Positions 1-8,094 of a stretch of 64,000 nucleotides of DNA are shown here, piece by piece. The notes under the pieces are model-generated. The model saw nothing but the letters and a program-made list of their open reading frames with translations. It was not told the DNA's origin and did no database searches. The translations under genes and the position numbers were made by a program. Origin of the DNA: Mesorhizobium sp. (GTDB lineage: Bacteria > Pseudomonadota > Alphaproteobacteria > Rhizobiales > Rhizobiaceae); contig SUGL01000007.1 in the NCBI GenBank assembly GCA_004963905.1, positions 62,001 through 126,000 on the forward strand, given 5' to 3'. Position 1 is the first letter of the stretch; every line of letters starts with the position of its first letter.

Positions 1-114
1 GGCGACGAGCGCCTTGTTGTAGCGCTGGACGAGATGCGGCTCGTCGACTGCGAGCAGCCTGCCGTAGATCAGCTCGTTGTCGCGTAAGAGGTCGGGCTTT
101 TTGGCGGCTTTCAA
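1..114 (-). CDS. Partial unknown protein (N-terminal 38 residues), possibly DUF6638-like
   Basis: The reading frame is open from the left edge to a candidate TTG start at 114 and runs off the window. The visible protein begins LKAAKKPDLLRDNELIYGRL and continues with ...VQRYNKALVA. From memory this N-terminus resembles DUF6638 proteins of alphaproteobacteria that sit beside AAA ATPase genes, but I hold that loosely. The candidate Shine-Dalgarno (gaagga) is supplied by the end of the adjacent palindromic repeat, so the true start could be elsewhere. It lies on the same strand as the ATPase, unknown and coiled-coil genes to its right and is probably the distal member of that operon. No function is assigned. 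Confidence 0.5.
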   Translation of the reverse strand, partial: MKAAKKPDLLRDNELIYGRLLAVDEPHLVQRYNKALVA

Positions 115-118
115 CTTT

Positions 119-167
119 CCTTCTCCCCGTTCACGGGGAGAAGGTGCCCGAAGGGCGGATGAGGGGC
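119..167. repeat. 49-base palindromic intergenic repeat, left copy
   Basis: The core is a hairpin, ctccccg-ttca-cggggag, followed by a second small hairpin, gtgcccgaagggc, and ending gatgagggg. The same sequence occurs inverted at 599-647 with a one-to-two base difference in the first loop. The type is a common rhizobial REP-like intergenic element. It lies directly before the partial gene at the window edge and probably contributes its ribosome-binding site. Confidence 0.85.
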
Positions 168-181
168 GGCGCCAACGCTCA

Positions 182-592
182 TTATTCCTGCTCCAACGTC
201 GCAGCCGGCAGAAATTTCGCATCGATACCAATCATCTTGCGATCCAGCCTACGATCCAGGGCTGCCGTAATCGTATCCAGTACACCCGCGAGGCTGGTCA
301 AAACATCCGCATGCCAGACCCTCAACACCGACCAACCGTTGGCATTCATCGTCTCGTCCCTATATCGATCTCGGGATCGACCCGCATGCTGGCTGCCGTC
401 GACTTCCACAACCAGATTGGCTTCACGGCAAGCAAAATCCGCGAAATAGGGGCCGATCGATAGCTGGCGTACAAACTTGTGGCCATTCAATCGCCGTCCT
501 CGCAATTCATGCCACAGCCGTTCCTCGGCATCGTTCTCAACCTTCCGAAGCTCACGGGCTCTCGCTACTTTCGGCTCATTTTTTCCACGCAT
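182..592 (-). CDS. DUF559 domain (very-short-patch-repair endonuclease-like) protein
   Basis: Predicted 136 residues. The motif series ENDAEERLWHELRGRRLNG, then F.RQ.SIGPY.ADFACREANLVVEVDGSQH, then DETMNANGWSVLRVW, is diagnostic of DUF559, a PD-(D/E)xK-fold family related to Vsr endonucleases. The likely catalytic acidic and basic residues are in DFACREANLVVEVDGSQH. Biological roles of single-domain DUF559 proteins are unproven. I chose the ATG at 592 (MRGKNEPK) because longer starts fall inside the repeat at 599-647, whose terminal gaggggc would then act as the Shine-Dalgarno. The gene interrupts an operon of unrelated genes on the same strand and is bracketed by inverted repeats at 119-167 and 599-647, suggesting insertion as a unit. 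Confidence 0.85.
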   Translation of the reverse strand: MRGKNEPKVARARELRKVENDAEERLWHELRGRRLNGHKFVRQLSIGPYFADFACREANLVVEVDGSQHAGRSRDRYRDETMNANGWSVLRVWHADVLTSLAGVLDTITAALDRRLDRKMIGIDAKFLPAATLEQE

Positions 593-598
593 GGCGCT

Positions 599-647
599 GC
601 CCCTCATCCGCCCTTCGGGCACCTTCTCCCCGTAAACGGGGAGAAGG
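599..647. repeat. 49-base palindromic intergenic repeat, right copy (inverted)
   Basis: Reverse complement of the element at 119-167: gcccctcatccgcccttcg at the left, ending in the ctccccg-taaa-cggggag hairpin. It lies between the stop of the AAA ATPase gene (652) and the start of the DUF559 gene (592). Confidence 0.85.
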
Positions 648-651
648 AAGA

Positions 652-2556
652 TCACCACAGCCCCTTCTTCTTCAGTTCCTCCATCTCGCGTGCCGCGCGC
701 TCGCGCAGGCGCGTGTCACGCAGGAGCTTCTCCACCGCGGCGTCGTCGGACTTGTCGGAATAGCGGAATTCGGAATCGGCGTAGCGGTTGATCTCCTGCA
801 TGACCATCTCCATGGAGAACGGGCCGCGCAGTTCCTCGATCATCGCCTTCTTGTCGTCGTAGCTCTTGTGCATGAAGGCTTCCGGCTTCTCGAACCAGTC
901 GTCCGGCAGCTCGATGTCCATGGCGCGCATTTTTATCGCGTCGGTGACGTTCTTGATGGCGCGGCCGGTGAAGCGCGGTTCGGCGTCCTTGATCATGTGC
1001 AGGTAGGTGCCGATGTCGGCCATGGTCTTCGGTGCGCCGTTTTCCTTCATGTAGCGTTCATAGACCTTCATCAGCCCGTCTTCCTGCGGCTTCTCGTGCT
1101 CCTCATAGGCCTCGGCCACGGCGCGCTGGATTTCCTGCGCCGCGTAGAGCTCGTGGTCGCCCAGCGGGATCTTGTGGTTCTTGCCGGCAAGCAGCACGAA
1201 GATGTCGATGTAGTCGTCGCGGGTCTGCGGGCCGTCGACCAGCCAGCGGGCGCCGGCGCGCTGGCGCAGCGCATCGTCGACATTCTCGGGATAGTTGGAA
1301 AACATGCCGAAGGAGCAGTTGCCGCGCACCACGGTGGAAGCACCGGCAAAGGCGTCCATCAAGACGCCGGTGATCTCCTGCTGGCCGGCGGACGCGCGGT
1401 CGTCGGAGCGGCGCGCCGCGACCTGGTCGATGTCGTCGATGGTGCCGAAGCCGATGGTTCGCGGATTGAGCACGTTGTTGATGAACTGGCGGCAGTTCTG
1501 GCCCGACTTGCCCTGATAGGACGAAATCTGGTCGACGCCGAAATTCTCGTAGACGAAGGGATAGCCGGCGACCTGGCAGTAGCCGTTGACGAGACCGGCG
1601 ATCATCTGGATCAGCGTCGTCTTGCCGGTGCCGGGCGCGCCGTCGCCGATGAAGGTGAACAGGAAGCCGCCGAGTTCGACGAAGGGGTTCAGCTCGCGCT
1701 CGAAATCATAGGCCATCAGCATCTTGGCCAGCCTGACCGACTGGAATTTGGCGATGTGGTTGCCGACGACTTCTTCCGGTTTCTTGAAGGTCATCACCAG
1801 CGGCTTGGCACGCTTGCCGGGCGCCACGTCGAAGCCGTCGAGGGTGAAGTCGTCGACGTCGATGCGGATATGTGCGTTCTCGAACGGGCCGATGCCGTCG
1901 AAGCGCCCCTTGCGCGCGAGCAGCCCGTCGATGGCGACACGAGCAAAGGCACGCGCCCGCGTCATCAGGTCGGCGTCGTCCTTCGAACCGGCAATCGCCT
2001 TGTCGAGCCCGGCCACGATCGACTTCACCGCATCCTGCGGCGTGTCGAAGAGGAAGTCGGGTTCGGGACTGTCGTTCGGCGCCTCGCCGTCGCTGTCGAT
2101 CAGCTGGAACAGATAGGAGGCGAAGCTGAAGGCCGAAACATAGGCCGCGGCCGACAACAGTCTCTTGAACCTCGCAGCCTCGTCGCCTTCGAGCGGAGCC
2201 CGGGCGTTCTTCGCCTGCAGGCTTTCGAGATCGGAACCCTCGGCAAAGACATCCGATATGGCCAGCGCGACGGCCAGGCCGCGGCGGGCACGGAACAGAA
2301 GCGTGTGCTGCGGGATGCTCATCAGCTGGTCGTCGGGATGGATCGCGGCGACCGTCTTCGACAGCTCGACCTCGCGCGTGCGCCGCACCGAGCCGACCGA
2401 CACGGTCGAGACGAAGCGCCGGTTGGTGCCGGCGAGCGCGGTGCCGGATTCGCGCGCGGGATCCTCCAGCACGACGATGCGGGTGATGAAGCTCTGCGCC
2501 GTGGCGCGGTGCTTTTCGATTGCCGCTTCCGAGATCGTGGTCAGCCCGGTGTCCAT
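652..2556 (-). CDS. AAA+ family ATPase of unknown role
   Basis: Predicted 634 residues. Walker A is GDGAPGTGKTT at about residues 304-314. A Walker B-like FGTIDDIDQV follows, then a sensor-1-type segment, CSFGMFSNYPENVDDALRQR, with arginines in the position of AAA+ arginine fingers. The N-terminal ~300 residues carry no motif I recognise, and the C-terminus is charged and probably helical (MEELKKKGLW). AAA+ proteins of this build remodel protein complexes using ATP; the substrate is unknown. It is the third gene of a minus-strand operon after a coiled-coil protein (3759-4847) and an unknown protein (2579-3724), with a 22-base gap to the latter, so the three likely act together. Confidence 0.8.
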   Translation of the reverse strand: MDTGLTTISEAAIEKHRATAQSFITRIVVLEDPARESGTALAGTNRRFVSTVSVGSVRRTREVELSKTVAAIHPDDQLMSIPQHTLLFRARRGLAVALAISDVFAEGSDLESLQAKNARAPLEGDEAARFKRLLSAAAYVSAFSFASYLFQLIDSDGEAPNDSPEPDFLFDTPQDAVKSIVAGLDKAIAGSKDDADLMTRARAFARVAIDGLLARKGRFDGIGPFENAHIRIDVDDFTLDGFDVAPGKRAKPLVMTFKKPEEVVGNHIAKFQSVRLAKMLMAYDFERELNPFVELGGFLFTFIGDGAPGTGKTTLIQMIAGLVNGYCQVAGYPFVYENFGVDQISSYQGKSGQNCRQFINNVLNPRTIGFGTIDDIDQVAARRSDDRASAGQQEITGVLMDAFAGASTVVRGNCSFGMFSNYPENVDDALRQRAGARWLVDGPQTRDDYIDIFVLLAGKNHKIPLGDHELYAAQEIQRAVAEAYEEHEKPQEDGLMKVYERYMKENGAPKTMADIGTYLHMIKDAEPRFTGRAIKNVTDAIKMRAMDIELPDDWFEKPEAFMHKSYDDKKAMIEELRGPFSMEMVMQEINRYADSEFRYSDKSDDAAVEKLLRDTRLRERAAREMEELKKKGLW

Positions 2557-2578
2557 GAAGGATGCTCCGCGGTTGAAA

Positions 2579-3724
2579 TCAGACGTCGCTGATGACCTGT
2601 CCGTTCGACAGGATGTGGACCTTGTAGCCGGAAAAGATCTTCTGCGCCTCGCCGGCGGCGTAGAGCGCCTGATAGGCCTCGTGCGGGATCAGCGCGTGGT
2701 TCTCGTAGCTCGACACGCCCTGGCGCGCGGCCTCGAGGTCGTCGGTGTTGATGAAGAATTCCTGCGTCGTCTTCTCGCTGGAGAACAGGCCCTTGCGGCC
2801 GGGCTTCTCGGATTTGGAAAAGACCTCCTGGATGGTCCAGGTCAGCAGCCAGGCGTTTTCGGGCTTGCGCACCTTGGCCAGGACCTCCGTCACCGTCGAA
2901 TTGTTCTCGGTGATCCCGGCCGAATAGAAAGGTCCAAGCACGACGCGCCGCAGCTGCTTCGGGTGCAGCGGCTCGAAATCCTTGTCGAGATTGACGGCGA
3001 TCGTCGCCGGCGACAGCGTGTAGGCCGAATTCTTCTCGGTGAAATCGTCGAAGCGGTGGGCGAGCTCGGGATTGAGCAGGCCGTCGACAGGCAGCGGAAT
3101 GTCCACCCGCTCATTGAGCTTGCCGTTGCCGTCGACAAGCTGGCGCACCATGCTTTCGGAGGAGTCCTCCACCGTCACCATATAGACCAGCGGCAGGTTG
3201 GCGCTGCCGTCGAACGAGGCCCAGTGGACGAGGTAATAGGGTCGCATGGTCTTCGGATTGACCGAGACCTTCGCCGTCTGCGCCAGGATGAAGGGACCGA
3301 AGGTCGCCTTGCTCCTGACGTCCTCCAGATAGAGCCGCTCGGCCATCGACTTCTGCAGCGCTGCGGGAAATTCCTTGTGCCGCAGGATGAAGTCGGCCAT
3401 CTCCTCGCGCAATTCGTCCGCCTGCGGGATGTTGGCCAGGCGGCTGTCGGCCTGGCGGCGGTCGTTCTCCAGCTCGAGCAGGTTCTGGAACACCGGGTAG
3501 CCGCTATCGGCGCGCGAAATGCGGAACGTGTCCATGAAGCCCAGCCGGTTGCGCCAGCAGGCGAAGGATTTATCCAGGCGGGCGATGTATTCGGCGACGA
3601 TCTTGGCGACGATGCCATGCCGGTAGAGCGGCGAGCGATCGTCGCGCATGAACACTTCCAGCCCGCTCAGCGCCGAGGTGATGGCGGAGAAGTAGCGCGC
3701 CGCAGCTTCGTTTTCGGGGGTCAT
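2579..3724 (-). CDS. Conserved protein of unknown function (possibly DUF6384)
   Basis: Predicted 381 residues, soluble, with no signal peptide or obvious transmembrane segment. The N-terminal third looks helical and charged (ALSGLEVFMRDDRSPLYRHG, then LELENDRRQADSRLANIP); the middle and C-terminal parts look like mixed alpha/beta (RPYYLVHWASFDGSANLPLV). I recognise no catalytic motif. From memory, proteins of this kind beside such AAA ATPases are named DUF6384, which I cannot verify here. It sits 34 bases after the coiled-coil gene and 22 bases before the ATPase gene on the same strand, which supports a shared transcript and complex. Confidence 0.75.
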   Translation of the reverse strand: MTPENEAAARYFSAITSALSGLEVFMRDDRSPLYRHGIVAKIVAEYIARLDKSFACWRNRLGFMDTFRISRADSGYPVFQNLLELENDRRQADSRLANIPQADELREEMADFILRHKEFPAALQKSMAERLYLEDVRSKATFGPFILAQTAKVSVNPKTMRPYYLVHWASFDGSANLPLVYMVTVEDSSESMVRQLVDGNGKLNERVDIPLPVDGLLNPELAHRFDDFTEKNSAYTLSPATIAVNLDKDFEPLHPKQLRRVVLGPFYSAGITENNSTVTEVLAKVRKPENAWLLTWTIQEVFSKSEKPGRKGLFSSEKTTQEFFINTDDLEAARQGVSSYENHALIPHEAYQALYAAGEAQKIFSGYKVHILSNGQVISDV

Positions 3725-3758
3725 GGCGCTGCCCTGGAGAAGAATGCCGGCACGCCGC

Positions 3759-4847
3759 CTACTGCTGCACGTAATTGGCGGCGTTGTGCTTCTTCATCAC
3801 CTCGTCGAAGCGGCGGGCGAAGGCATCGTCGGCGAGCTTCTTGCGGCGCTGGATGTCGGCTGAAGCCACCATGTTCTTCTCATGCATCTCGAGCAGATCG
3901 CCGATGTGCTTCTGCGAGGCGGCGCCGATGCCGGCCATCGTCTCTTCCGCCGTGTTGTCGACCTGGCTGCCCAGCGTGTTGATCTTGTGGGCGACGTCCT
4001 GCTGGGCAGCCGTCTTCAGCGAGTCCTCCAGCGCCTTGTACAGCACGATGCGCTGCTCGGTGTCGATGGTGAGCTTGTTGATCAGCGTCGACTGCGCGGC
4101 GATCTGGTTGTTGAGGGAGTCCACGAATGTCTGGAACATCGAGGTATAGCGTTCCAGCGTCTGGCTTTCGGCGAGCAGCTCCTGCTCCTTGGCTTGCTTC
4201 TCGTTGTATTCGGTCGCCATCTTCGAGCGCTCGCCTTCGAGCTCGGTGCGCTCCTTCTGGGTCGTCGAGGCGGCGATCTTGTTCTCGATGTCGAGCAGCA
4301 TCGGGTTGAGCTCCTCGATGCGCTTCTGCACCGCCTCGAGATTGGCCATGGTCGTCTTGCGGCGCTCGATCACCTGCGACAGGCTGGTTTCGGAGGTCTT
4401 GTAGCGCTGGTCAAGGATCTGCTTCTGGGCTTTCAGGATGCCGACAATGGTGTCGGATTTCGCCAGCAGCTCCTGCAGATTGCCGGCGAGCGACATGTTG
4501 CGCACGCGGTCGGTGCGCATGCGCTGCTTGCGCTGCGCGGAGAACACACCGACGAAGTTTTCCCAGCCGGTGTAGTTCTTCATGCTCTCGAATTCGGCGC
4601 CGAAGACGTTGGTGGCGTCCTCAAGCCCGATGATCAGGTCGGCAATGTTGCCTTCCATCACCTTCTGCTGCTTGAGCACGTCCTCGATGCGGGCATTCTC
4701 GATGTCGAAATTGGCGTCGCCTATCTTCTTGTCGGCCTGGGCGAGCGTGTCGAGCACGCTGCCGGACTGCTCGATCTTGGTGCGCATGTCCTCAACGACC
4801 TGCTTGGTCTTGGCAATTTCGGCATCGAAATTCTGCAATGTCGCCAT
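3759..4847 (-). CDS. Long coiled-coil protein, first gene of AAA ATPase operon
   Basis: Predicted 362 residues starting MATLQNFDAEIAKTKQVVED. I chose the ATG at 4847 because gggagg lies about eight bases upstream; longer in-frame starts would add an unlikely hydrophobic leader from non-coding sequence. Almost the whole protein has heptad-like, Lys/Glu/Gln/Leu-rich composition with few prolines, predicting extended coiled coils (for example QKRIEELNPMLLDIENKIAA). It has no signal peptide. It vaguely resembles toxic-anion-resistance (TelA-like) helical proteins, but I see no motif that fixes the family. As the first gene of the operon it may be the scaffold acted on by the downstream AAA+ ATPase; that is inference. 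Confidence 0.75.
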   Translation of the reverse strand: MATLQNFDAEIAKTKQVVEDMRTKIEQSGSVLDTLAQADKKIGDANFDIENARIEDVLKQQKVMEGNIADLIIGLEDATNVFGAEFESMKNYTGWENFVGVFSAQRKQRMRTDRVRNMSLAGNLQELLAKSDTIVGILKAQKQILDQRYKTSETSLSQVIERRKTTMANLEAVQKRIEELNPMLLDIENKIAASTTQKERTELEGERSKMATEYNEKQAKEQELLAESQTLERYTSMFQTFVDSLNNQIAAQSTLINKLTIDTEQRIVLYKALEDSLKTAAQQDVAHKINTLGSQVDNTAEETMAGIGAASQKHIGDLLEMHEKNMVASADIQRRKKLADDAFARRFDEVMKKHNAANYVQQ

Positions 4848-5237
4848 AGGGGCCTCCCGCATCGGCATCCGGTTTCGTCGCACGTGGCGGCGAATATATG
4901 TGGGGCCTCCAGAGATTGAAAGAAGGAAGACAAGGAGAGGCGTTAAAACAAAAGAATTGGTCAGGCCCTTGAAAGACAAGGCAAGCATGCCAATCGCGAG
5001 TAATGCGCCTGGCCTTCGAGCAGCTTCAGCTTACATGCCTTAAGCTCTTGTTTTTGCGGCGACCGGCATCGGCTGGAGCGGCGGGCCAAACTCTTGCGGC
5101 AAGTCGCGGCAGATCATTCGGTCGTCGGCCGGTCTATCGCCGGACGGCGCCTCTCGGAATGCCGATCAGGGCTTCGGGTCGGCCCTGAGATAGGCAGGGG
5201 GTGGCAACCGGTTCCGCCTGTCGGCGGGCTCTCCGTT
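4848..5237. other. Intergenic gap, nothing recognised
   Basis: About 390 bases upstream of the coiled-coil gene and downstream of thymidine kinase (both on the minus strand). It must hold the promoter of the AAA operon. I see an A-rich stretch near 4915-4980, but no convincing gene, RNA or terminator. Confidence 0.4.
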
Positions 5238-5849
5238 TCAGTTGCGGGCGAAGCCGATGAAGTCGTCTGGCGCGGCCCGGCCCATTTCCTCTTCCCAGTG
5301 CCGGCGGCAGAGCGAGACATAGACGTCCTTGCCGATCGCCACCTGCTCGCCCTGCCTCGCCACCTTGCCGTCGGGACCGAGGCGCACCACCATCGTCGCC
5401 TTGCGGCCGCAGCGGCAGATGGTGCGCACCTCGCGCAGGTCGTCGGCGATGGCAAGCAGCGCGCGCGAACCGGAAAAAAGCTTGCCCTGGAAATCGGTGC
5501 GCAGGCCGTAGCACATGACAGGGATGTTCAGCCGGTCGGCGATGCGTGCGAGCTGCCAGACCTGCTCCTCCTCGAGAAACTGCGCCTCGTCGACGAAGAT
5601 GCAATGCACGGTCGTATGCTCGTGATGCTCGGCAACGCGGGCATAGAGATCGTCGCCGTCGCGGAACATCTCGGCCTCGGTCTCAAGGCCGATGCGCGAC
5701 GAGATCAGCCCCTTGTCGCCCTTGCGATAATGGCCGGCGACGAAAAGCATCGTCGTCATGCCGCGTTCGCGATAGTTGTAGGACGCCTGCAGGAGCATCG
5801 TCGTCTTGCCGGCATTCATCGTTGCGTAGTTGAAGTAGAGCTTTGCCAT
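5238..5849 (-). CDS. tdk: Thymidine kinase
   Basis: Predicted 203 residues, normal for type II (TK1-like) thymidine kinases, which phosphorylate thymidine to dTMP in nucleotide salvage. The start at 5849 gives MAKLYFNYATMNAGKTTMLL, in which MNAGKTT is the P-loop. The DEAQF motif (FVDEAQFLEEEQVW) carries the catalytic acidic pair, and the C-terminal half has the zinc-lasso cysteines in CRCGRKA and SLCRRHW. The upstream in-frame extension is not tdk-like and was dropped. Transcription diverges from choX on the other side. Confidence 0.95.
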   Translation of the reverse strand: MAKLYFNYATMNAGKTTMLLQASYNYRERGMTTMLFVAGHYRKGDKGLISSRIGLETEAEMFRDGDDLYARVAEHHEHTTVHCIFVDEAQFLEEEQVWQLARIADRLNIPVMCYGLRTDFQGKLFSGSRALLAIADDLREVRTICRCGRKATMVVRLGPDGKVARQGEQVAIGKDVYVSLCRRHWEEEMGRAAPDDFIGFARN

Positions 5850-6081
5850 GTGGGTCTTTAAGCCCACTTGTCGCAATGCGGGGAAGGGGGCGCAGGCTCC
5901 TTCCACCAAAAAAGCGCTTGCTTTGGAAAAGACGCTACATGTCGCTGAATGGCCAGCGCGCGCCGTTGATCGTGATGTGGCCCCGCTTGAAACCACTTCA
6001 AAATGGTGTTTGGCTGACGAAACAAGGCGGTCGCAAGAACCGTGACTTCGAGCCGCCTCGAATTGCAATGGGAGAAAGTTA

Positions 6082-7017
6082 ATGTCGCGTATGAAATCTT
6101 TCGTCGCCGGCCTCGGCCTGGCGGCGCTTCTGTCCACGACCGCCGCCTACGCCGGCGACCCGGCGAGCTGCAAGGCCGTGCGTCTGTCCGATGTCGGCTG
6201 GACCGACATCCAGGCGACCACCGGGCTGGCCTCCGTGCTGCTCACCGCGCTCGGCTACGAGCCGCAGGTGATCCAGCTTTCGGTGCCGGTCACCATGGCG
6301 TCGCTGAAGAACAAGGACCTCGACGTCTTCCTCGGCAACTGGATGCCGTCGATGACCAACGACATCAAGGACTACACCGCCGACGGCTCGGTCGAGACGA
6401 TCAGCACCAACCTGACCGGCGCCGGCTACGGCATCGTCGTGCCGACCTATGTCGCCGACGCCGGCGTCAAGACGCTGACCGATCTCGGCAAGTTCAAGGA
6501 CAAGTTCAACGGCAAGATCTACGGCATCGAGGCCGGCAATGACGGCAACCGCATCATCCTCGACATGATCAAGAACCCGGCCGACAACCTCGCCGGCTTC
6601 GAGCTGGTCGAATCGTCGGAGGCCGGCATGCTGACGCAGGCCGAGCAGTCGATGAAGAACAATGAGTGGATCGCCTTCCTCGGCTGGACGCCGCATCCGG
6701 TGATGGGCGCCATGAAGATCACCTATCTCGACGGCATGGGCGACAGCGGCTTCGGCGCCGCTACCGTCTACACCAATGTACGCAAGGGCTACACCACCGA
6801 GTGCCCCAATGCCGGCAAGTTCATCGCCAACCTGAAGTTCAATCTCGACATGGAAGGCGAGATGATGGATGCGATCCTCAAGGGCGGCGACGCCCAGACG
6901 GTCGCGACCGACTGGCTGAAGAAGCATCCGGACGCGATCACTCCCTGGATTGCCGGCGTGACCACCTTCGACGGCGGCGATGCCGCCGCGGCCATCAAGA
7001 CCGCGCTCGGGAGCTGA
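6082..7017 (+). CDS. choX: Choline ABC transporter, periplasmic choline-binding protein
   Basis: Predicted 311 residues. The N-terminus is a signal peptide (MSRMKSFVAGLGLAALLSTT, cleavage near AYA-GD). The mature part matches the ChoX branch of the OpuAC/ProX family: DVGWTDIQATTGLAS, then LDVFLGNWMPSM, and WIAFLGWTPHPVM. Tryptophans and tyrosines in these segments form the aromatic box that holds the trimethylammonium group of choline. ggagaaag lies just before the ATG at 6082; an alternative ATG four codons later is possible. It is followed by choW and choV on the same strand, but a strong terminator at 7046-7082 intervenes, so the binding protein is probably made in excess of the membrane components. 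Confidence 0.93.
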   Translation: MSRMKSFVAGLGLAALLSTTAAYAGDPASCKAVRLSDVGWTDIQATTGLASVLLTALGYEPQVIQLSVPVTMASLKNKDLDVFLGNWMPSMTNDIKDYTADGSVETISTNLTGAGYGIVVPTYVADAGVKTLTDLGKFKDKFNGKIYGIEAGNDGNRIILDMIKNPADNLAGFELVESSEAGMLTQAEQSMKNNEWIAFLGWTPHPVMGAMKITYLDGMGDSGFGAATVYTNVRKGYTTECPNAGKFIANLKFNLDMEGEMMDAILKGGDAQTVATDWLKKHPDAITPWIAGVTTFDGGDAAAAIKTALGS

Positions 7018-7045
7018 GCCGGCTTTGAGTCCGGCATGATCTCCG

Positions 7046-7082
7046 AAAAAGGGCAGCCACTGGAAAAGGCTGCCCTTTTTCT
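7046..7082 (+). terminator. Rho-independent terminator after choX
   Basis: A perfect stem: aaaaagggcagcc (7046-7058) pairs with ggctgcccttttt (7068-7080), with a nine-base loop and a T-run on the plus strand. It lies between choX and choW and probably causes partial termination. Because the stem is flanked by A and T runs, it could also terminate on the minus strand. Confidence 0.85.
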
Positions 7083-7083
7083 T

Positions 7084-7196
7084 AAAACGCGCCGCGCTGA
7101 AACGGGTTCAAGCGACGCGTTTTAAATCTCTGTTTTTGCGCATGTCATTTTCCCAAAACCGCCGCACGCTTTTGGGTGACATGCATTAAGCTGCGA
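7084..7196. repeat. Rhizobial intergenic palindromic repeat between choX and choW
   Basis: The sequence contains cgcgccgcgctgaaacgggttcaagcgacgcgttttaaa followed by catgtcattttcccaaaacc...ttttgggtgacatg, i.e. two successive imperfect inverted repeats. The first part (tcaagcgacgcg..t) recurs at 34509-34578, so it is a dispersed family. Confidence 0.65.
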
Positions 7197-7239
7197 GACA
7201 ATGACCGTACGGCAAGTGCGGCGAAACCGAGAGGGGAAG

Positions 7240-8094
7240 ATGGATCCGATATCGAAATTCCTTACCGACTACAAAATCCCGATCGGGCCGTGGGGCAAGG
7301 CCTTCTTCGGCTTCCTCACCGACAATTTCGATACGGTCTTTCGGGCGTTCTCGAACGGCCTGAATTTCATCCTCGACGGGGCGGTGGACCTCCTGCTTTT
7401 AGTGCCGCCGGTGCTTTTGGCGCTGGTCATCGCCGGCATTGCATGGTTGCTGCAGCGCTCGCGGCCGCTCGCCATCGGCGTGTTCATCGGCCTCATCTTC
7501 ATCATCAACCAGAACCTCTGGAAGCAGACGGTGCAGACGCTGGTGCTGGTGGTCGCCGCCGCCGCCATGGCCATGGCGATCGGCGTGCCGCTCGGCATCT
7601 GGGCCGCGCACAAGCCGAAGGTCTACCGCGTCATGCTTCCGGTGCTCGACCTGATGCAGACGCTGCCGACCTTCGTCTACCTGATCCCGGTGCTCACCCT
7701 GTTCGGCCTCGGCAATGCGCCCGGCCTCATCGTCACCATCATCTTCGTCATACCGACCGCCGTGCGGCTCACCCATCTCGGCGTGGTTTCAGTGCCTAAG
7801 GCGATCATCGAGGCAGGCGAGGCGTTCGGTGCCACCAAGCGCCAGCTTCTATGGAAGGTGGAGCTGCCGTCGGCGCTGCCGACCATCATGGCGGGCCTGA
7901 CTCAATCGATCATGCTGTCGCTGTCGATGGTGGTGTTCGCCGCCCTGATCGGCGCCGGCGGCCTCGGCACGGAAATCAACCGCGCGCTCGGTTCGCGCCG
8001 CATCGATCTGGGGCTTGAGGCTGGCCTCGCGATCGTCGTGCTCGCCATCGTGCTCGACCGCATGACTCGCATCGGCGTTGGAGGCAAGAAATGA
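7240..8094 (+). CDS. choW: Choline ABC transporter permease
   Basis: Predicted 284 residues. I chose the ATG at 7240 (MDPISKFLTDYKIPIGPWGK) because gaggggaag lies immediately upstream; the longer frame from 7201 reads through repeat-derived sequence. The protein has about six hydrophobic segments (for example LLLLVPPVLLALVIAGIAWL and VQTLVLVVAAAAMAMAIGV). The EAA-type loop GEAFGATKRQLLWKVELPSA contacts the ATPase. It belongs to the ProW/OpuAB family of quaternary-amine permeases. Its stop overlaps the start of choV by four bases (ATGA), giving translational coupling. Confidence 0.92.
   Translation: MDPISKFLTDYKIPIGPWGKAFFGFLTDNFDTVFRAFSNGLNFILDGAVDLLLLVPPVLLALVIAGIAWLLQRSRPLAIGVFIGLIFIINQNLWKQTVQTLVLVVAAAAMAMAIGVPLGIWAAHKPKVYRVMLPVLDLMQTLPTFVYLIPVLTLFGLGNAPGLIVTIIFVIPTAVRLTHLGVVSVPKAIIEAGEAFGATKRQLLWKVELPSALPTIMAGLTQSIMLSLSMVVFAALIGAGGLGTEINRALGSRRIDLGLEAGLAIVVLAIVLDRMTRIGVGGKK

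Noticed and set aside
35..114. Treating the left-edge frame as non-coding
   Set aside because: The 38 codons have normal codon use, no stop, and the right strand and place for the operon, so it was kept as a partial gene.
868..2592. Plus-strand open frame across the AAA ATPase gene
   Set aside because: Antisense shadow; the minus strand carries intact Walker A and sensor motifs.
4900..4988. N-terminal hydrophobic extension of the coiled-coil protein (start at 4988)
   Set aside because: No ribosome site; the ATG at 4847 has a good one and begins the coiled-coil composition.
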